Of a stretch of DNA of 15,825 bases, positions 7,331 through 14,340 are shown piece after piece. The notes beneath the pieces were generated by a model. The model was not told the origin of the DNA. It saw only the letters and a program-made list of their open reading frames with translations, and ran no database searches. Position 1 is the stretch's first letter. Each line of letters starts with the position of its first letter. Position numbers and translations under genes: made by a program. This DNA comes from DASYSA01 sp036003885 (GTDB lineage Bacteria; Acidobacteriota; Blastocatellia; UBA7656): contig DASYSA010000610.1 of the NCBI GenBank assembly GCA_036003885.1, forward strand, positions 1 through 15,825, in the 5' to 3' direction.

Positions 7331-7470
7331 CAATGTTTGTAGAAGGTCGCCCCGGAACGGCACCAAGTCGGAGGAGTCGTATGTGCGTTCGAATACCCCG
7401 AAGGGCCACCGCCGCACATTTCATTCCTCCGGGGGTGAGAGTCTCGTGTTGGCTGCTCCTACAAACATTG
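7331..7470. repeat. Nested inverted-repeat element, possible structured RNA or MITE
   Basis: Three nested palindromes share one centre. The outer arms CAATGTTTGTAGAAG (7331-7345) and CTCCTACAAACATTG (7456-7470) pair at 14 of 15 positions. The middle arms at 7369-7387 and 7413-7431 pair as CGGAGGA/TCCTCCG and ATGTGCG/CGCACAT around a 5-base mismatch. The innermost is TTCG/CGAA at 7388-7391 and 7399-7402. The whole could fold into one rod of about 140 bases. It may be a non-coding RNA, a regulatory leader or a miniature non-autonomous mobile element; no flanking target duplication was recognised. Confidence 0.6.
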
Positions 7471-7761
7471 AACATTCAAACCCAGTCCGTGGTCGAAACC
7501 GTACCTATTTCATACAACGGCGCGCAAAGACGCTAACGTGCAAAAACTGAACCACACGTGAGCCTTTTCCCTACTTTGCGCTCTCCCGGCTGTTTAGGGA
7601 TCCACCTCTCTCCTAATCCTCGCCACGGTTGGACTGAATGATATGACAGCTGCGCATCGGTTTCTGTTCACTACTGGACAACTCTCCAAATAAAGTGTCA
7701 GCGGAGGTGACGCTGTGAAAATTCCTTGAGCGGCGTGAATACCACTGAATTCGATTTATCC

Positions 7762-7797
7762 CGAACGCGAAACGACAAACGCGAAACGCGAAACGTC
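7762..7797. repeat. Heptamer tandem repeat, CGAAACG family
   Basis: About five consecutive words of the form CGAAACG, with variants CGAACG and ACAAACG, upstream of the ftsY promoter candidate. The same word builds the larger arrays at 12497-12675. Confidence 0.75.
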
Positions 7798-7812
7798 CGT
7801 TTGTCCGCCAGT

Positions 7813-7842
7813 TTGACGCTGCTGAAATGCGGGTGCTAATCT
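7813..7842 (+). promoter_or_regulatory. Candidate ftsY promoter
   Basis: TTGACG (7813-7818) is followed after 16 bases by GCTAAT (7835-7840), or after 18 bases by TAATCT (7837-7842) with a TGC extension upstream. Transcription would start near 7848, about 50 bases before the ftsY ATG, placing the hairpin at 7855-7889 in the leader. Confidence 0.4.
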
Positions 7843-7854
7843 TTGCCTTGCAAT

Positions 7855-7889
7855 AAGCGCGGGGCGACTCTCCAAGCGCCGCGCTTTTT
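7855..7889 (+). terminator. Terminator-like hairpin just upstream of ftsY
   Basis: AAGCGCGG (7855-7862) pairs perfectly with CCGCGCTT (7879-7886), a GC-rich 8-base stem with a 16-base loop, and a run of five T ends at 7889. It looks like an intrinsic terminator, yet it ends only nine bases before the ftsY start codon. It may terminate upstream transcripts or attenuate ftsY expression. Confidence 0.55.
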
Positions 7890-7898
7890 GATTTAGAT

Positions 7899-8954
7899 AT
7901 GGCATTATTCTGGAAACGAAAAAAACAGGACGAGTTCATCTCCCTTGGCCTCAATCGCGCGGCCACAGCCGAAGAGGAAGCGATCGCTGCGCGCCGTCAC
8001 GAAGGGCCCGAGCCGGAACTGCTCGACAAGTTCAAAGAGGCGGTCGTCTCGACTCGACAGAATCTCTCCGATCGCTTCGACTCCATCATCGGCGGCAAGC
8101 GAGAAATAGACGCAGAGGTGCTCGACCGGTTAGAGGAAGTCCTCATAGGCGCGGACATCGGCGTTCAAACCTCGCTCGAGATAATCGAGAAGGCCCGCCA
8201 GCAGGTGCAACGCAAACAGCTAAACGACGTCGATGAGTTGAAGCGACTCATCAAGGGTGAGCTTCGACAGATACTCGACTCGGCCGAACGTAGCCGAATA
8301 AGCGGAACCGTCGCCTCCGAAACCGAGGTCCCGCTCGACATCAAGCCCTACATCGTGATGGTCGTAGGCGTGAACGGCGTCGGCAAAACGACCACTATCG
8401 GCAAACTCGCGCATCGCATCAAGAGCGAGGGGAACAACGTGATGGTCTGCGCCGCCGACACCTTTCGAGCGGCAGCTAACGATCAACTCGCCATTTGGGC
8501 GGAGCGCTCGGGCGTGCCGCTGATACAACAGAAGCCCGGAACCGATCCTTCGGCGGTGTTGTTTGACTCAATCAGCGCCTCGCGCGCACGCGATGTCGAC
8601 GTGCTGATCGTCGACACGGCCGGCCGCCTTCATACCAAAGTCAACCTCATGCAGGAACTCGAGAAAATGCGCCGAATCGCGGGCCGTGAAGTCCCGGGCG
8701 CACCTCATGAAGTGCTCCTCGTGATCGACGCTGTGACCGGACAGAATGGCTTGGAGCAGGCCCGCCAATTCACGCGAGCGGTTCCTGTGACCGGCCTCGT
8801 GTTGACCAAGCTGGATGGAACCGCAAAGGGCGGGATCGTCGTCGCCATAGCCAAGGAGCTTGCGATTCCCATTCGCTACGTCGGCGTGGGAGAGCAGATG
8901 AATGACCTGGTTGAGTTCTCGCCTGAGGCTTACATCGAAGGGCTGTTCGCTTGA
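7899..8954 (+). CDS. ftsY: Signal recognition particle receptor FtsY
   Basis: A 351-residue SRP-GTPase that docks ribosome/SRP complexes at the inner membrane by pairing with Ffh. A short basic start with aromatic residues (LFWKRKKQ) and an acidic stretch (23-45) form a brief A region. The helical N domain spans about 45-135. The G domain follows: P-loop GVNGVGKTT (157-165), DTFRAAA (187-193), DTAGRLH (239-245), TKLDGTAKGG (303-312), and the GVGEQMNDL closing segment (329-337). The A domain is short compared with E. coli, as in many bacteria. The ATG at 7899 has no Shine-Dalgarno sequence and is preceded by a terminator-like hairpin. The coding 3' end overlaps the cytochrome P450 gene tail-to-tail by 25 bases. 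Confidence 0.97.
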   Translation: MALFWKRKKQDEFISLGLNRAATAEEEAIAARRHEGPEPELLDKFKEAVVSTRQNLSDRFDSIIGGKREIDAEVLDRLEEVLIGADIGVQTSLEIIEKARQQVQRKQLNDVDELKRLIKGELRQILDSAERSRISGTVASETEVPLDIKPYIVMVVGVNGVGKTTTIGKLAHRIKSEGNNVMVCAADTFRAAANDQLAIWAERSGVPLIQQKPGTDPSAVLFDSISASRARDVDVLIVDTAGRLHTKVNLMQELEKMRRIAGREVPGAPHEVLLVIDAVTGQNGLEQARQFTRAVPVTGLVLTKLDGTAKGGIVVAIAKELAIPIRYVGVGEQMNDLVEFSPEAYIEGLFA

Positions 8955-10300
8955 ATGCTCTTCGTCCGGCTCGCTACCGTCATCCTCATCCCATACTTCG
9001 GCCGGAGAGTGATCAACGGTCTCAGCTCCACTCGATGACCAGCCTCTAATCGCATATGCCATTTTTGCGCGATTGCGGCAAGCAACAACACCCCTTCCAT
9101 CCACGCGAACCCTTCGCCTATGCAAACCCTTGGGCCGCCGCCGAACGGAAAGTAAGAGAATTTGGGCCGGGCTTCTCGATTTTGGGGAGTCCAGCGCTCA
9201 GGGTCGAATTTGAACGGATCAGGGTGGTATCGAGCGTTGTGTTGCATGACCCAGGGACTCATAAGGATTATGGAACCAGCGGGTGCAACGTACCCATCGA
9301 TCTCGTAATCGCTCAACACCTGACGCCCCATCGCCCACGCCGGTGGATACATTCTCATCGACTCGGCAAAGACCATCTCGGTGTAACGCAGCCGCGACAC
9401 ATCGTCAGCAGTGGGCAGTCTTCCTTCCAGCACTTCGTCGATCTCTCTGTGTAGCTTTGCTTCGATCTCCGGGTCTTGCGAGAGTAAATACCAGGTCCAC
9501 GTCATCGCATTGGCCGTCGTTTCGTGGCCTGCCAGAAAGATGGTCATCGCCTCGTCGCGCAGTTGGAGATCGGTCATGCTTCCCCCATCGCCCTCTTCAT
9601 CCTGCGCAAGCAGCAGCATCGAGAGCAGGTCGCCTCGATCGACGCCGGCGGCTCTATGCTCGCCGATGATTCTATAGATCGTCCTGTCGAGGCGGCGGTG
9701 CGCCTTCAGGAACCGGAAGTTGCTCGGAAGCGGAAGACTGTTCATCAACTGAGGAAATGGTATCGTGATCCTGTCGAACAGCTGCATGATCGAATTCAGA
9801 GCCTCGCCGATCTCTTTAGCTTCGGATTCAACGTCTGCATCGAAGAGGGTCTTGCCGACGATTCCGAGCGTCACCCGCATCATCTCCTGATGAATGTCCA
9901 ACGTTTCGCCATCGTGCCAGCGGTCGCGAGTGCTCTCTGCATACTCGGCCATCACGTGAGCGTAGGAGGTGATGCGCTGTTTGTGAAACGCGGGCTGCGC
10001 GAGCCTGCGCTGGCGTCGGTGAAAGTCGCCCTCGCTCGTGAGAAGCCCTTCACCGAGAAAGCGCTTTGCCATTTGAAGACCGCGGCTTTTGATGAAGTTC
10101 CGGCTGTTGGTGACCAGCACGTCTCGGATGTAGTCGGGGCTGTTGATCAAATAGATTTGCTGAGGACCGAACTTGAGGTAAACCACGTCACCGTATTCGA
10201 GCGCGGCGTTGAGAAGAAAGCCGGTCGGATCGCGGCGGAACTCGAGCAGGTTGCCTGCTATTGGTTTTCCCTTTGGTCCTGGCGGGATCTTGTCAGACAT
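8930..10300 (-). CDS. Cytochrome P450
   Basis: A complete 456-residue P450 monooxygenase, predicted soluble: there is no N-terminal anchor and the protein opens with IPPGPKGKPIAGN. The I-helix oxygen-activation motif is AGHETT (257-262). The K-helix ESMR (313-316) supplies the ExxR pair. The PERW segment is at 367-370. The heme loop FPFGGGPRVCIGEG (384-397) carries the iron-ligating C393. The single-domain architecture needs separate redox partners; no ferredoxin or reductase is nearby. Substrate is unknown, although resemblance to bacterial fatty-acid or terpenoid hydroxylases is possible. The ATG at 10300 has no ribosome-binding site, and a promoter-like pair lies directly upstream (10308-10336). 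The last 25 bases overlap ftsY on the opposite strand. Confidence 0.95.
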   Translation of the reverse strand: MSDKIPPGPKGKPIAGNLLEFRRDPTGFLLNAALEYGDVVYLKFGPQQIYLINSPDYIRDVLVTNSRNFIKSRGLQMAKRFLGEGLLTSEGDFHRRQRRLAQPAFHKQRITSYAHVMAEYAESTRDRWHDGETLDIHQEMMRVTLGIVGKTLFDADVESEAKEIGEALNSIMQLFDRITIPFPQLMNSLPLPSNFRFLKAHRRLDRTIYRIIGEHRAAGVDRGDLLSMLLLAQDEEGDGGSMTDLQLRDEAMTIFLAGHETTANAMTWTWYLLSQDPEIEAKLHREIDEVLEGRLPTADDVSRLRYTEMVFAESMRMYPPAWAMGRQVLSDYEIDGYVAPAGSIILMSPWVMQHNARYHPDPFKFDPERWTPQNREARPKFSYFPFGGGPRVCIGEGFAWMEGVLLLAAIAQKWHMRLEAGHRVELRPLITLRPKYGMRMTVASRTKSIQANSPSM

Positions 10301-10307
10301 ATGAGAC

Positions 10308-10336
10308 AGTGTAGCGACGAATCACGCGAATTTCAT
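10308..10336 (-). promoter_or_regulatory. Candidate leaderless promoter of the P450 gene
   Basis: On the minus strand ATGAAA (10331-10336) is followed after 17 bases by TACACT (10308-10313), each matching four of six consensus bases. TACACT ends seven bases before the ATG at 10300, so the transcript would start at or next to the start codon. There is no Shine-Dalgarno sequence. Confidence 0.35.
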
Positions 10337-10411
10337 AGCTCCTTCGGACCGCCGGCTTGTCCAGGAAATCCTCAACGACACGGGGAGCAACGACAGGCCG
10401 AAAGATGAGAC

Positions 10412-11215
10412 TCACAGCGCATCTTTAGCCACTGGTTCGAACGCTGCCCCGCGAGTTTTCGCGGCGGTGAATGCTTCCCGGAGCTGTTGCGAGACAAGAA
10501 CGGCCTTGTGGGCCGAACGGCCACTTCCGAAGTAGGCCCTGGCCCTGGCTGAGTGACCGCTGGGCGGCGTCTGTATAGGCGGGAAGGGTCCTCGTACAGC
10601 AGGTTCATACTTGACTCGACCACAACTGGCACATATTACCGGCGTTAGACCGCCGATGAGTATGTCGACCTCTTCCTCGATGACCAGTTGGACGACTGTC
10701 TTCAATTCCCTGTCCCTCGCATCGAGCACAGGCCGGCAACCGACTCCGCGCGGCTTAAAGATCGTATCCCAAATCTCGGGCTTAGCAAAAAACTCATCGA
10801 AGACCCAGTTGAGTTGAAGAATACCGTTTCGACCCCACCTCGGCTCCGATTTCATGCGAAACGGCGCGTTTTGCTTCGCTCCAATGCCGCAGGTTGAACA
10901 GTAACCGGCAAGATCATAGGTGACTTCCATGTAGTTACTTTCTGGTTGCCGGTACCCGTGGTGTCGATCCGTACTCATAACCAGCCAATCCGCACCAGCA
11001 ATCTCCGCCGCTGAAAACCGCGTGGTCACAATATCCAGCGCATCGTGGCGCGCGATCCAGAGTCGGACATCGGGCCATCGATCGTCTGATTCGGCCAATT
11101 CAAACAAAACCAGGTCGTCAAGGACCGTAACCAATTCCTTCACAATACCAAGGCTGGCAAGGTCCTGCCGAATCCTTCGAGTTGCTGAAATCGAGATTCG
11201 GTGAATGATCTGCAT
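10412..11215 (-). CDS. Double-CxxCG protein, immunity-protein-like C-terminus
   Basis: A 267-residue protein I cannot place firmly. Residues 1-100 form an acidic/hydrophobic domain without a known motif. Two CxxCG knuckles, CSTCG (106-110) and CASCG (195-199), could bind one zinc ion together. The tail HKAVLVSQQLREAFTAAK and the closing GAAFEPV (to residue 261) resembles the conserved end of Imm11-type and double-CxxCG immunity proteins of polymorphic toxin systems. That is a recalled pattern, not a search result. No toxin gene is adjacent: the neighbours are an MFS transporter upstream and the P450 downstream on the same strand. The ATG at 11215 has only a weak upstream purine stretch. The coding call is good; the functional suggestion is low confidence. 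Confidence 0.8.
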   Translation of the reverse strand: MQIIHRISISATRRIRQDLASLGIVKELVTVLDDLVLFELAESDDRWPDVRLWIARHDALDIVTTRFSAAEIAGADWLVMSTDRHHGYRQPESNYMEVTYDLAGYCSTCGIGAKQNAPFRMKSEPRWGRNGILQLNWVFDEFFAKPEIWDTIFKPRGVGCRPVLDARDRELKTVVQLVIEEEVDILIGGLTPVICASCGRVKYEPAVRGPFPPIQTPPSGHSARARAYFGSGRSAHKAVLVSQQLREAFTAAKTRGAAFEPVAKDAL

Positions 11216-11292
11216 ATGGTGGTCTCGCCGACTTCACAAGCCGGATGCTTCGTCTCTAGTCGCTGACTTCGTGTGATTTGCGGATTTCACCA

Positions 11293-12465
11293 TCAACTCG
11301 CATATCGTTCTTCGACAGTAGCGGCAAACACCAGTGTACCGATGACTCCGATGGCGCCCGCGACAAAGAACGGAGTCTGGGGAGTGATCTTCCAGAGCAG
11401 TCCGCCAATCGCAGCGGCCGGAGTGATGCTCAAGCTTCGGACAAGGTAATAGAGTCCAACAGTTCGCGCGCGAAGGTGAGGCTCGGCGAAGTCGACTATC
11501 ATTGCCTTGCGCGACGGCTCGCCAATCTCTCTCAAGCCTCCGATGATGAACGCCACGACCAGCCAGGTAAAGTCGCGCGCGGAGACCACAGCTACAGGAA
11601 AGAGCGCGAAGCAAGAGAATGTCATGATCACGAAAGGCTTGCGCCCGATGCGGTCGGCGATCCTGGCTGCCGGCAGATAGACCAGCATCGAGGTTGCCAT
11701 CTGTATTGCCACCAGCGCTCCGTAACGGGCTGCGCTAATGCCGCGGACGTTTGTCACGTAGAGAACGATGAAGAAATCGGCCAGTCCTTCACAGATTCGG
11801 ATGATGATGTCGGAGATCAACAACCGCTTCAGAGCATGATGAAAGGATTTCCAGACACCTCTTATGTTCGTACGCGCGCCCTCTATTGCGGCGATGTTTA
11901 TGGTTCGCGCTATGACCACAGCGATCACTGCAAGCGCCAGGGTGATCACAAGGCCGGTTCTCACTCCGGTGATAATTCCGAGAGAGGCAATCAGCAGGCC
12001 TCCAATCAGAGGCCCGACCGACATCGGAACACGCTTCAATAACGCTTGAAGAGTGAATCCCATTGCCCGGCGTTCTTTGGGCAATGAGTCGCCAATCACG
12101 GCAAAGATGGCAGGCGAGGCCATGCTCTGCCACGCCATTGCAAACGGCAGCCCTGCGAAGACGAACGGCCACGAGGGACTGAGCCAGTAGATCACGTAAC
12201 CGATCGAGGCGAGCGTGATGAAAATAAGAAAGGCGCGACGGCGGCCGAGATGATCGGCAAGCCAGCCCCCCGGATACTGAGACACGGCGTCGCAGAAGTC
12301 CTTTGCCGTGCCGAAGGCTCCGATCATCAGCGTGCTTGCGCCGAGCGCTTCAAGATATTTCGGAAGGAACTTCTTCCAAAGCTCCTCTCCCATCCCGAGC
12401 AGGAAGGCTGCTGCGGAAGCAACGATGATATTGCGCTCCAAACCGAGGTAGTCACTCAGGCGCAC
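11293..12465 (-). CDS. Major facilitator superfamily transporter
   Basis: From the GTG at 12465 this is a 390-residue inner-membrane transporter with about twelve hydrophobic helices. The MFS loop 2-3 signature appears as GWLADHLGRRRAFL (67-80) and its internal duplicate as ARIADRIGRKPFVI (267-280) between helices 8 and 9. GPLIGGLL (151-158) fits helix 5. The protein may be a drug or metabolite exporter; no substrate can be deduced. The frame is open to a GTG at 12609, but the added 48 residues (with RNSKLETRNSKRET) are translated heptamer repeat, so the shorter start before RLSDYLGLE is preferred. GGAG lies 11 bases upstream of it, which is rather far. The start is therefore uncertain by up to 48 codons. 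The double-CxxCG gene follows 77 bases downstream on the same strand. Confidence 0.88.
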   Translation of the reverse strand: MRLSDYLGLERNIIVASAAAFLLGMGEELWKKFLPKYLEALGASTLMIGAFGTAKDFCDAVSQYPGGWLADHLGRRRAFLIFITLASIGYVIYWLSPSWPFVFAGLPFAMAWQSMASPAIFAVIGDSLPKERRAMGFTLQALLKRVPMSVGPLIGGLLIASLGIITGVRTGLVITLALAVIAVVIARTINIAAIEGARTNIRGVWKSFHHALKRLLISDIIIRICEGLADFFIVLYVTNVRGISAARYGALVAIQMATSMLVYLPAARIADRIGRKPFVIMTFSCFALFPVAVVSARDFTWLVVAFIIGGLREIGEPSRKAMIVDFAEPHLRARTVGLYYLVRSLSITPAAAIGGLLWKITPQTPFFVAGAIGVIGTLVFAATVEERYAS

Positions 12466-12496
12466 GCGAAAGCCGGCTCCGTCAGTTCTTGGCAAG

Positions 12497-12675
12497 GTTT
12501 CTCGTTTCGAGTTTCGAGTTTCTAGTTTCGAGTTTCGGGTTTGTGAGAGAAGGTCATCAGGTCGTTGAGCCGTCGGCTTTCCTGTTTGTCGTCCGCGACG
12601 CTCCGACACGAATCAATCGCAAGCTCACAAAACGCAAACGCGAAACCCGAAACCCGGAACCCGAAACTCGAAACG
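12497..12675. repeat. Inverted heptamer arrays (GTTTCGA / CGAAACC) flanking a 76-base centre
   Basis: The left array 12497-12542 is made of GTTTCGA-type words. The right array 12628-12675 has words such as CGAAACC, CGGAACC and CGAAACT. By eye 12503-12542 pairs with 12636-12675 at 34 of 40 positions. The pairing resumes nearer the centre as TTTGTGAG with CTCACAAA. The right array ends four bases before the stop of the small gene at 12680. The centre (12548-12623) is unique sequence without a recognisable gene. The unit resembles a MITE or large extragenic palindrome. Confidence 0.8.
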
Positions 12676-12679
12676 TTCC

Positions 12680-12985
12680 TCATCTGCGACCGAGACCCTT
12701 CAACCTGCCCACGGTGAACTGTGGTGGAGCAGGGCGATCTGGCGGGGCAGCGGGGGCCGGCGCATTTGCTGCCGCAGGCGTTGAAGATGCCCCGGCTGTG
12801 TTGGCGGTCACCTTCGACGGATTGTCGAGCAGCGCGCGAATGCGGATCCAGCGTGCCTTTTCTCCCGAGACGAGTTCCTTTAGCTCTCTGCTCGCTGCTG
12901 GATTGGATAAGGAGTCGGCGGCCTGCGCGATCTTGTCCAAAAAGGGAAGAAGGTAACCAAAATCTTTATCAAATGGACCTGCCAC
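12680..12985 (-). CDS. Small Ala/Pro-rich hypothetical protein
   Basis: A 101-residue protein not assigned to a family. Residues 1-62 look helical and amphipathic (FGYLLPFLDKIAQAADSL, then ELKELVSGEKARWIRIRALL). Residues 63-90 are an Ala/Pro/Thr-rich linker, and the end is basic (TVGRLKGLGRR). There is no signal peptide or membrane helix. The GTG start at 12985 is strongly supported by AAGGAGG six bases upstream, the best ribosome-binding site in this part of the window, so the gene is probably real. It lies between rsgA and the MFS transporter on the same strand, with repeat arrays on both sides. The layout of a helical domain plus flexible linker and basic tail would fit a protein- or nucleic-acid-binding adaptor, but that is only inference. 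Confidence 0.72.
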   Translation of the reverse strand: MAGPFDKDFGYLLPFLDKIAQAADSLSNPAASRELKELVSGEKARWIRIRALLDNPSKVTANTAGASSTPAAANAPAPAAPPDRPAPPQFTVGRLKGLGRR

Positions 12986-13084
12986 AGCGATCCTCCTTTT
13001 TCCGAAGCAAACTGAACTGGTGCGGTAGTGAGTGACGTCTCAAACCCTATCATCGCACTCAGCCGTTGTACATGATGGCCGAGA

Positions 13085-13204
13085 AGGGAGAATGGGAGAA
13101 TGGAGCATGGGAGAATGGGCCATCGTTTGGGGCTGTCACTGCCCGCACTCCCATACTCCCCCGCTCCCCCACTCTCCCACTCCCCCACTCTCCCACTCCC
13201 ATCC
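13085..13204. repeat. Inverted GGGAGAATG / CTCCCACT short-word arrays
   Basis: The left part (13085-13119) repeats GGGAGAAT-type words. The right part (13146-13204) repeats ACTCTCCC and ACTCCCCC, 7-8 bases each, in the opposite sense. They can form an imperfect purine/pyrimidine hairpin around a 26-base centre. The right part ends four bases before the rsgA stop codon. The same word occurs after the eno stop (14341-14370). It fills most of the spacer upstream of the small gene at 12985. Confidence 0.8.
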
Positions 13205-13207
13205 TGC

Positions 13208-14290
13208 CTACCCGCGCTTGGGTTTCATCCGATTGAAAGCCTTATTGATCTTCTTGTCGCGTTGCTTACGTTCAAACTGGGCCTGGGCGTCCTGACGTGT
13301 TTCCAGGTATTGCAACTCCTTCTGGAGCTTCCGATAACTCTCATACCGCGCGGTATCCAGCGAGCCGGTCTCAAGCCCCTCTTTTACAGCGCAGCCGGGT
13401 TCGTTTTGATGGCGGCAATTTGTGAAGTGACATTGCGCCGCTACAGACTCCACATCTTCAAAGGTTTCCGAGAGACCGCCGTCCGCCTCCCACAGGTGGA
13501 GCTCCCGCATACCCGGCGTGTCTATCAACAGGCCACCTGAAGGTAGAGCGATTAGCTCGCGATGGGTGGTCGTGTGCCTTCCGCGACTGTCGTCTTCTCT
13601 GACCTCTCGTACCTTCTGAACATCCTTTCCGATAAGGCGATTGATGAGCGTTGACTTGCCGACGCCAGATGAACCCAGAAACGCCACCGTGATACCCTTC
13701 CTTATGTACTGAGTGATCTGCTCGAGGCCCGATTGCGTGACTGAGCTGATTGCATGCACTGGAACGCCGGCCGCGATGGGTCCGACCTCGCCGAGCTTTC
13801 GATCTATATCATCGCACAGGTCGAGCTTGTTGAGGATGATCACCGGACTGGCGCCGCTTTCGAATGCCGCGACCAGATACCGCTCTACCCTTCTCAGATT
13901 GTAGTCATTGTCGAGTCCGACAACTACGAAGACCGTGTCCACATTAGCGGCCACGATCTGTTCCTGCGTATTGCGCCCGGCAGCCTTTCTCGAGAATTTA
14001 CTTCGACGAGGCAGGATCGCGTGAATGGTTGCGCGTTTCTCATCCGGATAAGCAGTAATCGCGACCCAATCGCCGACTGCAGGCAGCTCGGCGCGAGTTG
14101 CGGCCTCGTAGCGAACGCGACCCGTGATCTCCGCCAACAATTCGCCGCCTTCGGCATACACGCGAAAGGCACGGCGATGCTCAAGGACCACGCGGGCCGC
14201 GAAATAGCCATCGGCTCTGTAGGGTAGGAACGACTTTTCGAAAAAATCGCTCCAACCGAGTTCGTTCAGATCATATCTAGCAGTGGTCAT
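13208..14290 (-). CDS. rsgA: Ribosome small-subunit-dependent GTPase RsgA
   Basis: A 360-residue circularly permuted GTPase that acts in late maturation of the 30S subunit. An N-terminal OB-fold domain (about 30-110) is followed by the GTPase motifs in permuted order: NKLD (154-157, G4), GSSGVGKST (206-214, G1), the threonines of RHTTTH (238-243, G2) and DTPG (257-260, G3). A C-terminal zinc site is formed by C287, C292, H294 and C300 (CHFTNCRHQNEPGC). A basic tail rich in Lys/Arg follows. The opening MTTARYDLNELGWSDFF fits the family. The start codon lies in a heptamer repeat and has no Shine-Dalgarno sequence; an in-frame TGA lies two codons upstream, so a longer product is excluded. It follows eno on the same strand with 82 bases between, all of it repeat-like, so co-transcription is likely. 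Confidence 0.96.
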   Translation of the reverse strand: MTTARYDLNELGWSDFFEKSFLPYRADGYFAARVVLEHRRAFRVYAEGGELLAEITGRVRYEAATRAELPAVGDWVAITAYPDEKRATIHAILPRRSKFSRKAAGRNTQEQIVAANVDTVFVVVGLDNDYNLRRVERYLVAAFESGASPVIILNKLDLCDDIDRKLGEVGPIAAGVPVHAISSVTQSGLEQITQYIRKGITVAFLGSSGVGKSTLINRLIGKDVQKVREVREDDSRGRHTTTHRELIALPSGGLLIDTPGMRELHLWEADGGLSETFEDVESVAAQCHFTNCRHQNEPGCAVKEGLETGSLDTARYESYRKLQKELQYLETRQDAQAQFERKQRDKKINKAFNRMKPKRG

Positions 14291-14334
14291 TTGTCATTTG
14301 TCATTTGGCATTTGTTATTGGTCAGCGGTCATTG
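14286..14334. repeat. Heptamer tandem repeat overlapping the rsgA start codon
   Basis: Seven consecutive 7-base words: GTCATTT three times, then GGCATTT, GTTATTG, GTCAGCG and GTCATTG. On the minus strand this gives a series of ATGAC words, one of which is the rsgA start. Another ATG (14304) opens a five-codon frame whose TGA overlaps the rsgA ATG as ATGA. Confidence 0.85.
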
Positions 14335-14340
14335 AGCATC

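Larger units (their letters stand above)
7174..7898. other. 725-base intergenic region without a supported gene
   Basis: It lies between two divergent genes, ypfJ (minus) and ftsY (plus). It holds a nested-hairpin element (7331-7470), a heptamer array (7762-7797), a promoter candidate (7813-7842) and a terminator-like hairpin before ftsY (7855-7889). Open frames within it (for example 7239-7475 minus and 7613-7966 minus) run through these repeats and lack ribosome-binding sites, so none is called. In the remaining parts, 7174-7330 and 7471-7761, I see nothing further I can support. Confidence 0.6.

Noticed and set aside
7239..7475. 78-codon minus-strand frame in the ypfJ-ftsY gap
   Set aside because: It runs through the nested palindrome and has no supporting start site, although its last 35 codons look fairly protein-like.
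7700..7735. GGAGG followed by a four-codon GTG ORF as a leader peptide
   Set aside because: Only four codons, far from ftsY and upstream of the promoter candidate; no regulatory codon pattern.
7613..7966. 117-codon minus-strand frame before ftsY
   Set aside because: It overlaps ftsY and contains translated heptamer repeat; no SD.
9524..10408. 294-codon plus-strand frame opposite the P450
   Set aside because: The P450 has all heme and K-helix motifs in the other strand; no domain is seen here.
11278..12042. 254-codon plus-strand frame opposite the MFS gene
   Set aside because: Highly charged composition typical of the complement of hydrophobic codons; no motif.
12997..13207. G/T-rich purine tract as quadruplex or origin element
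   Set aside because: The runs are explained by the short-word repeats; no DnaA boxes or other origin features were seen.
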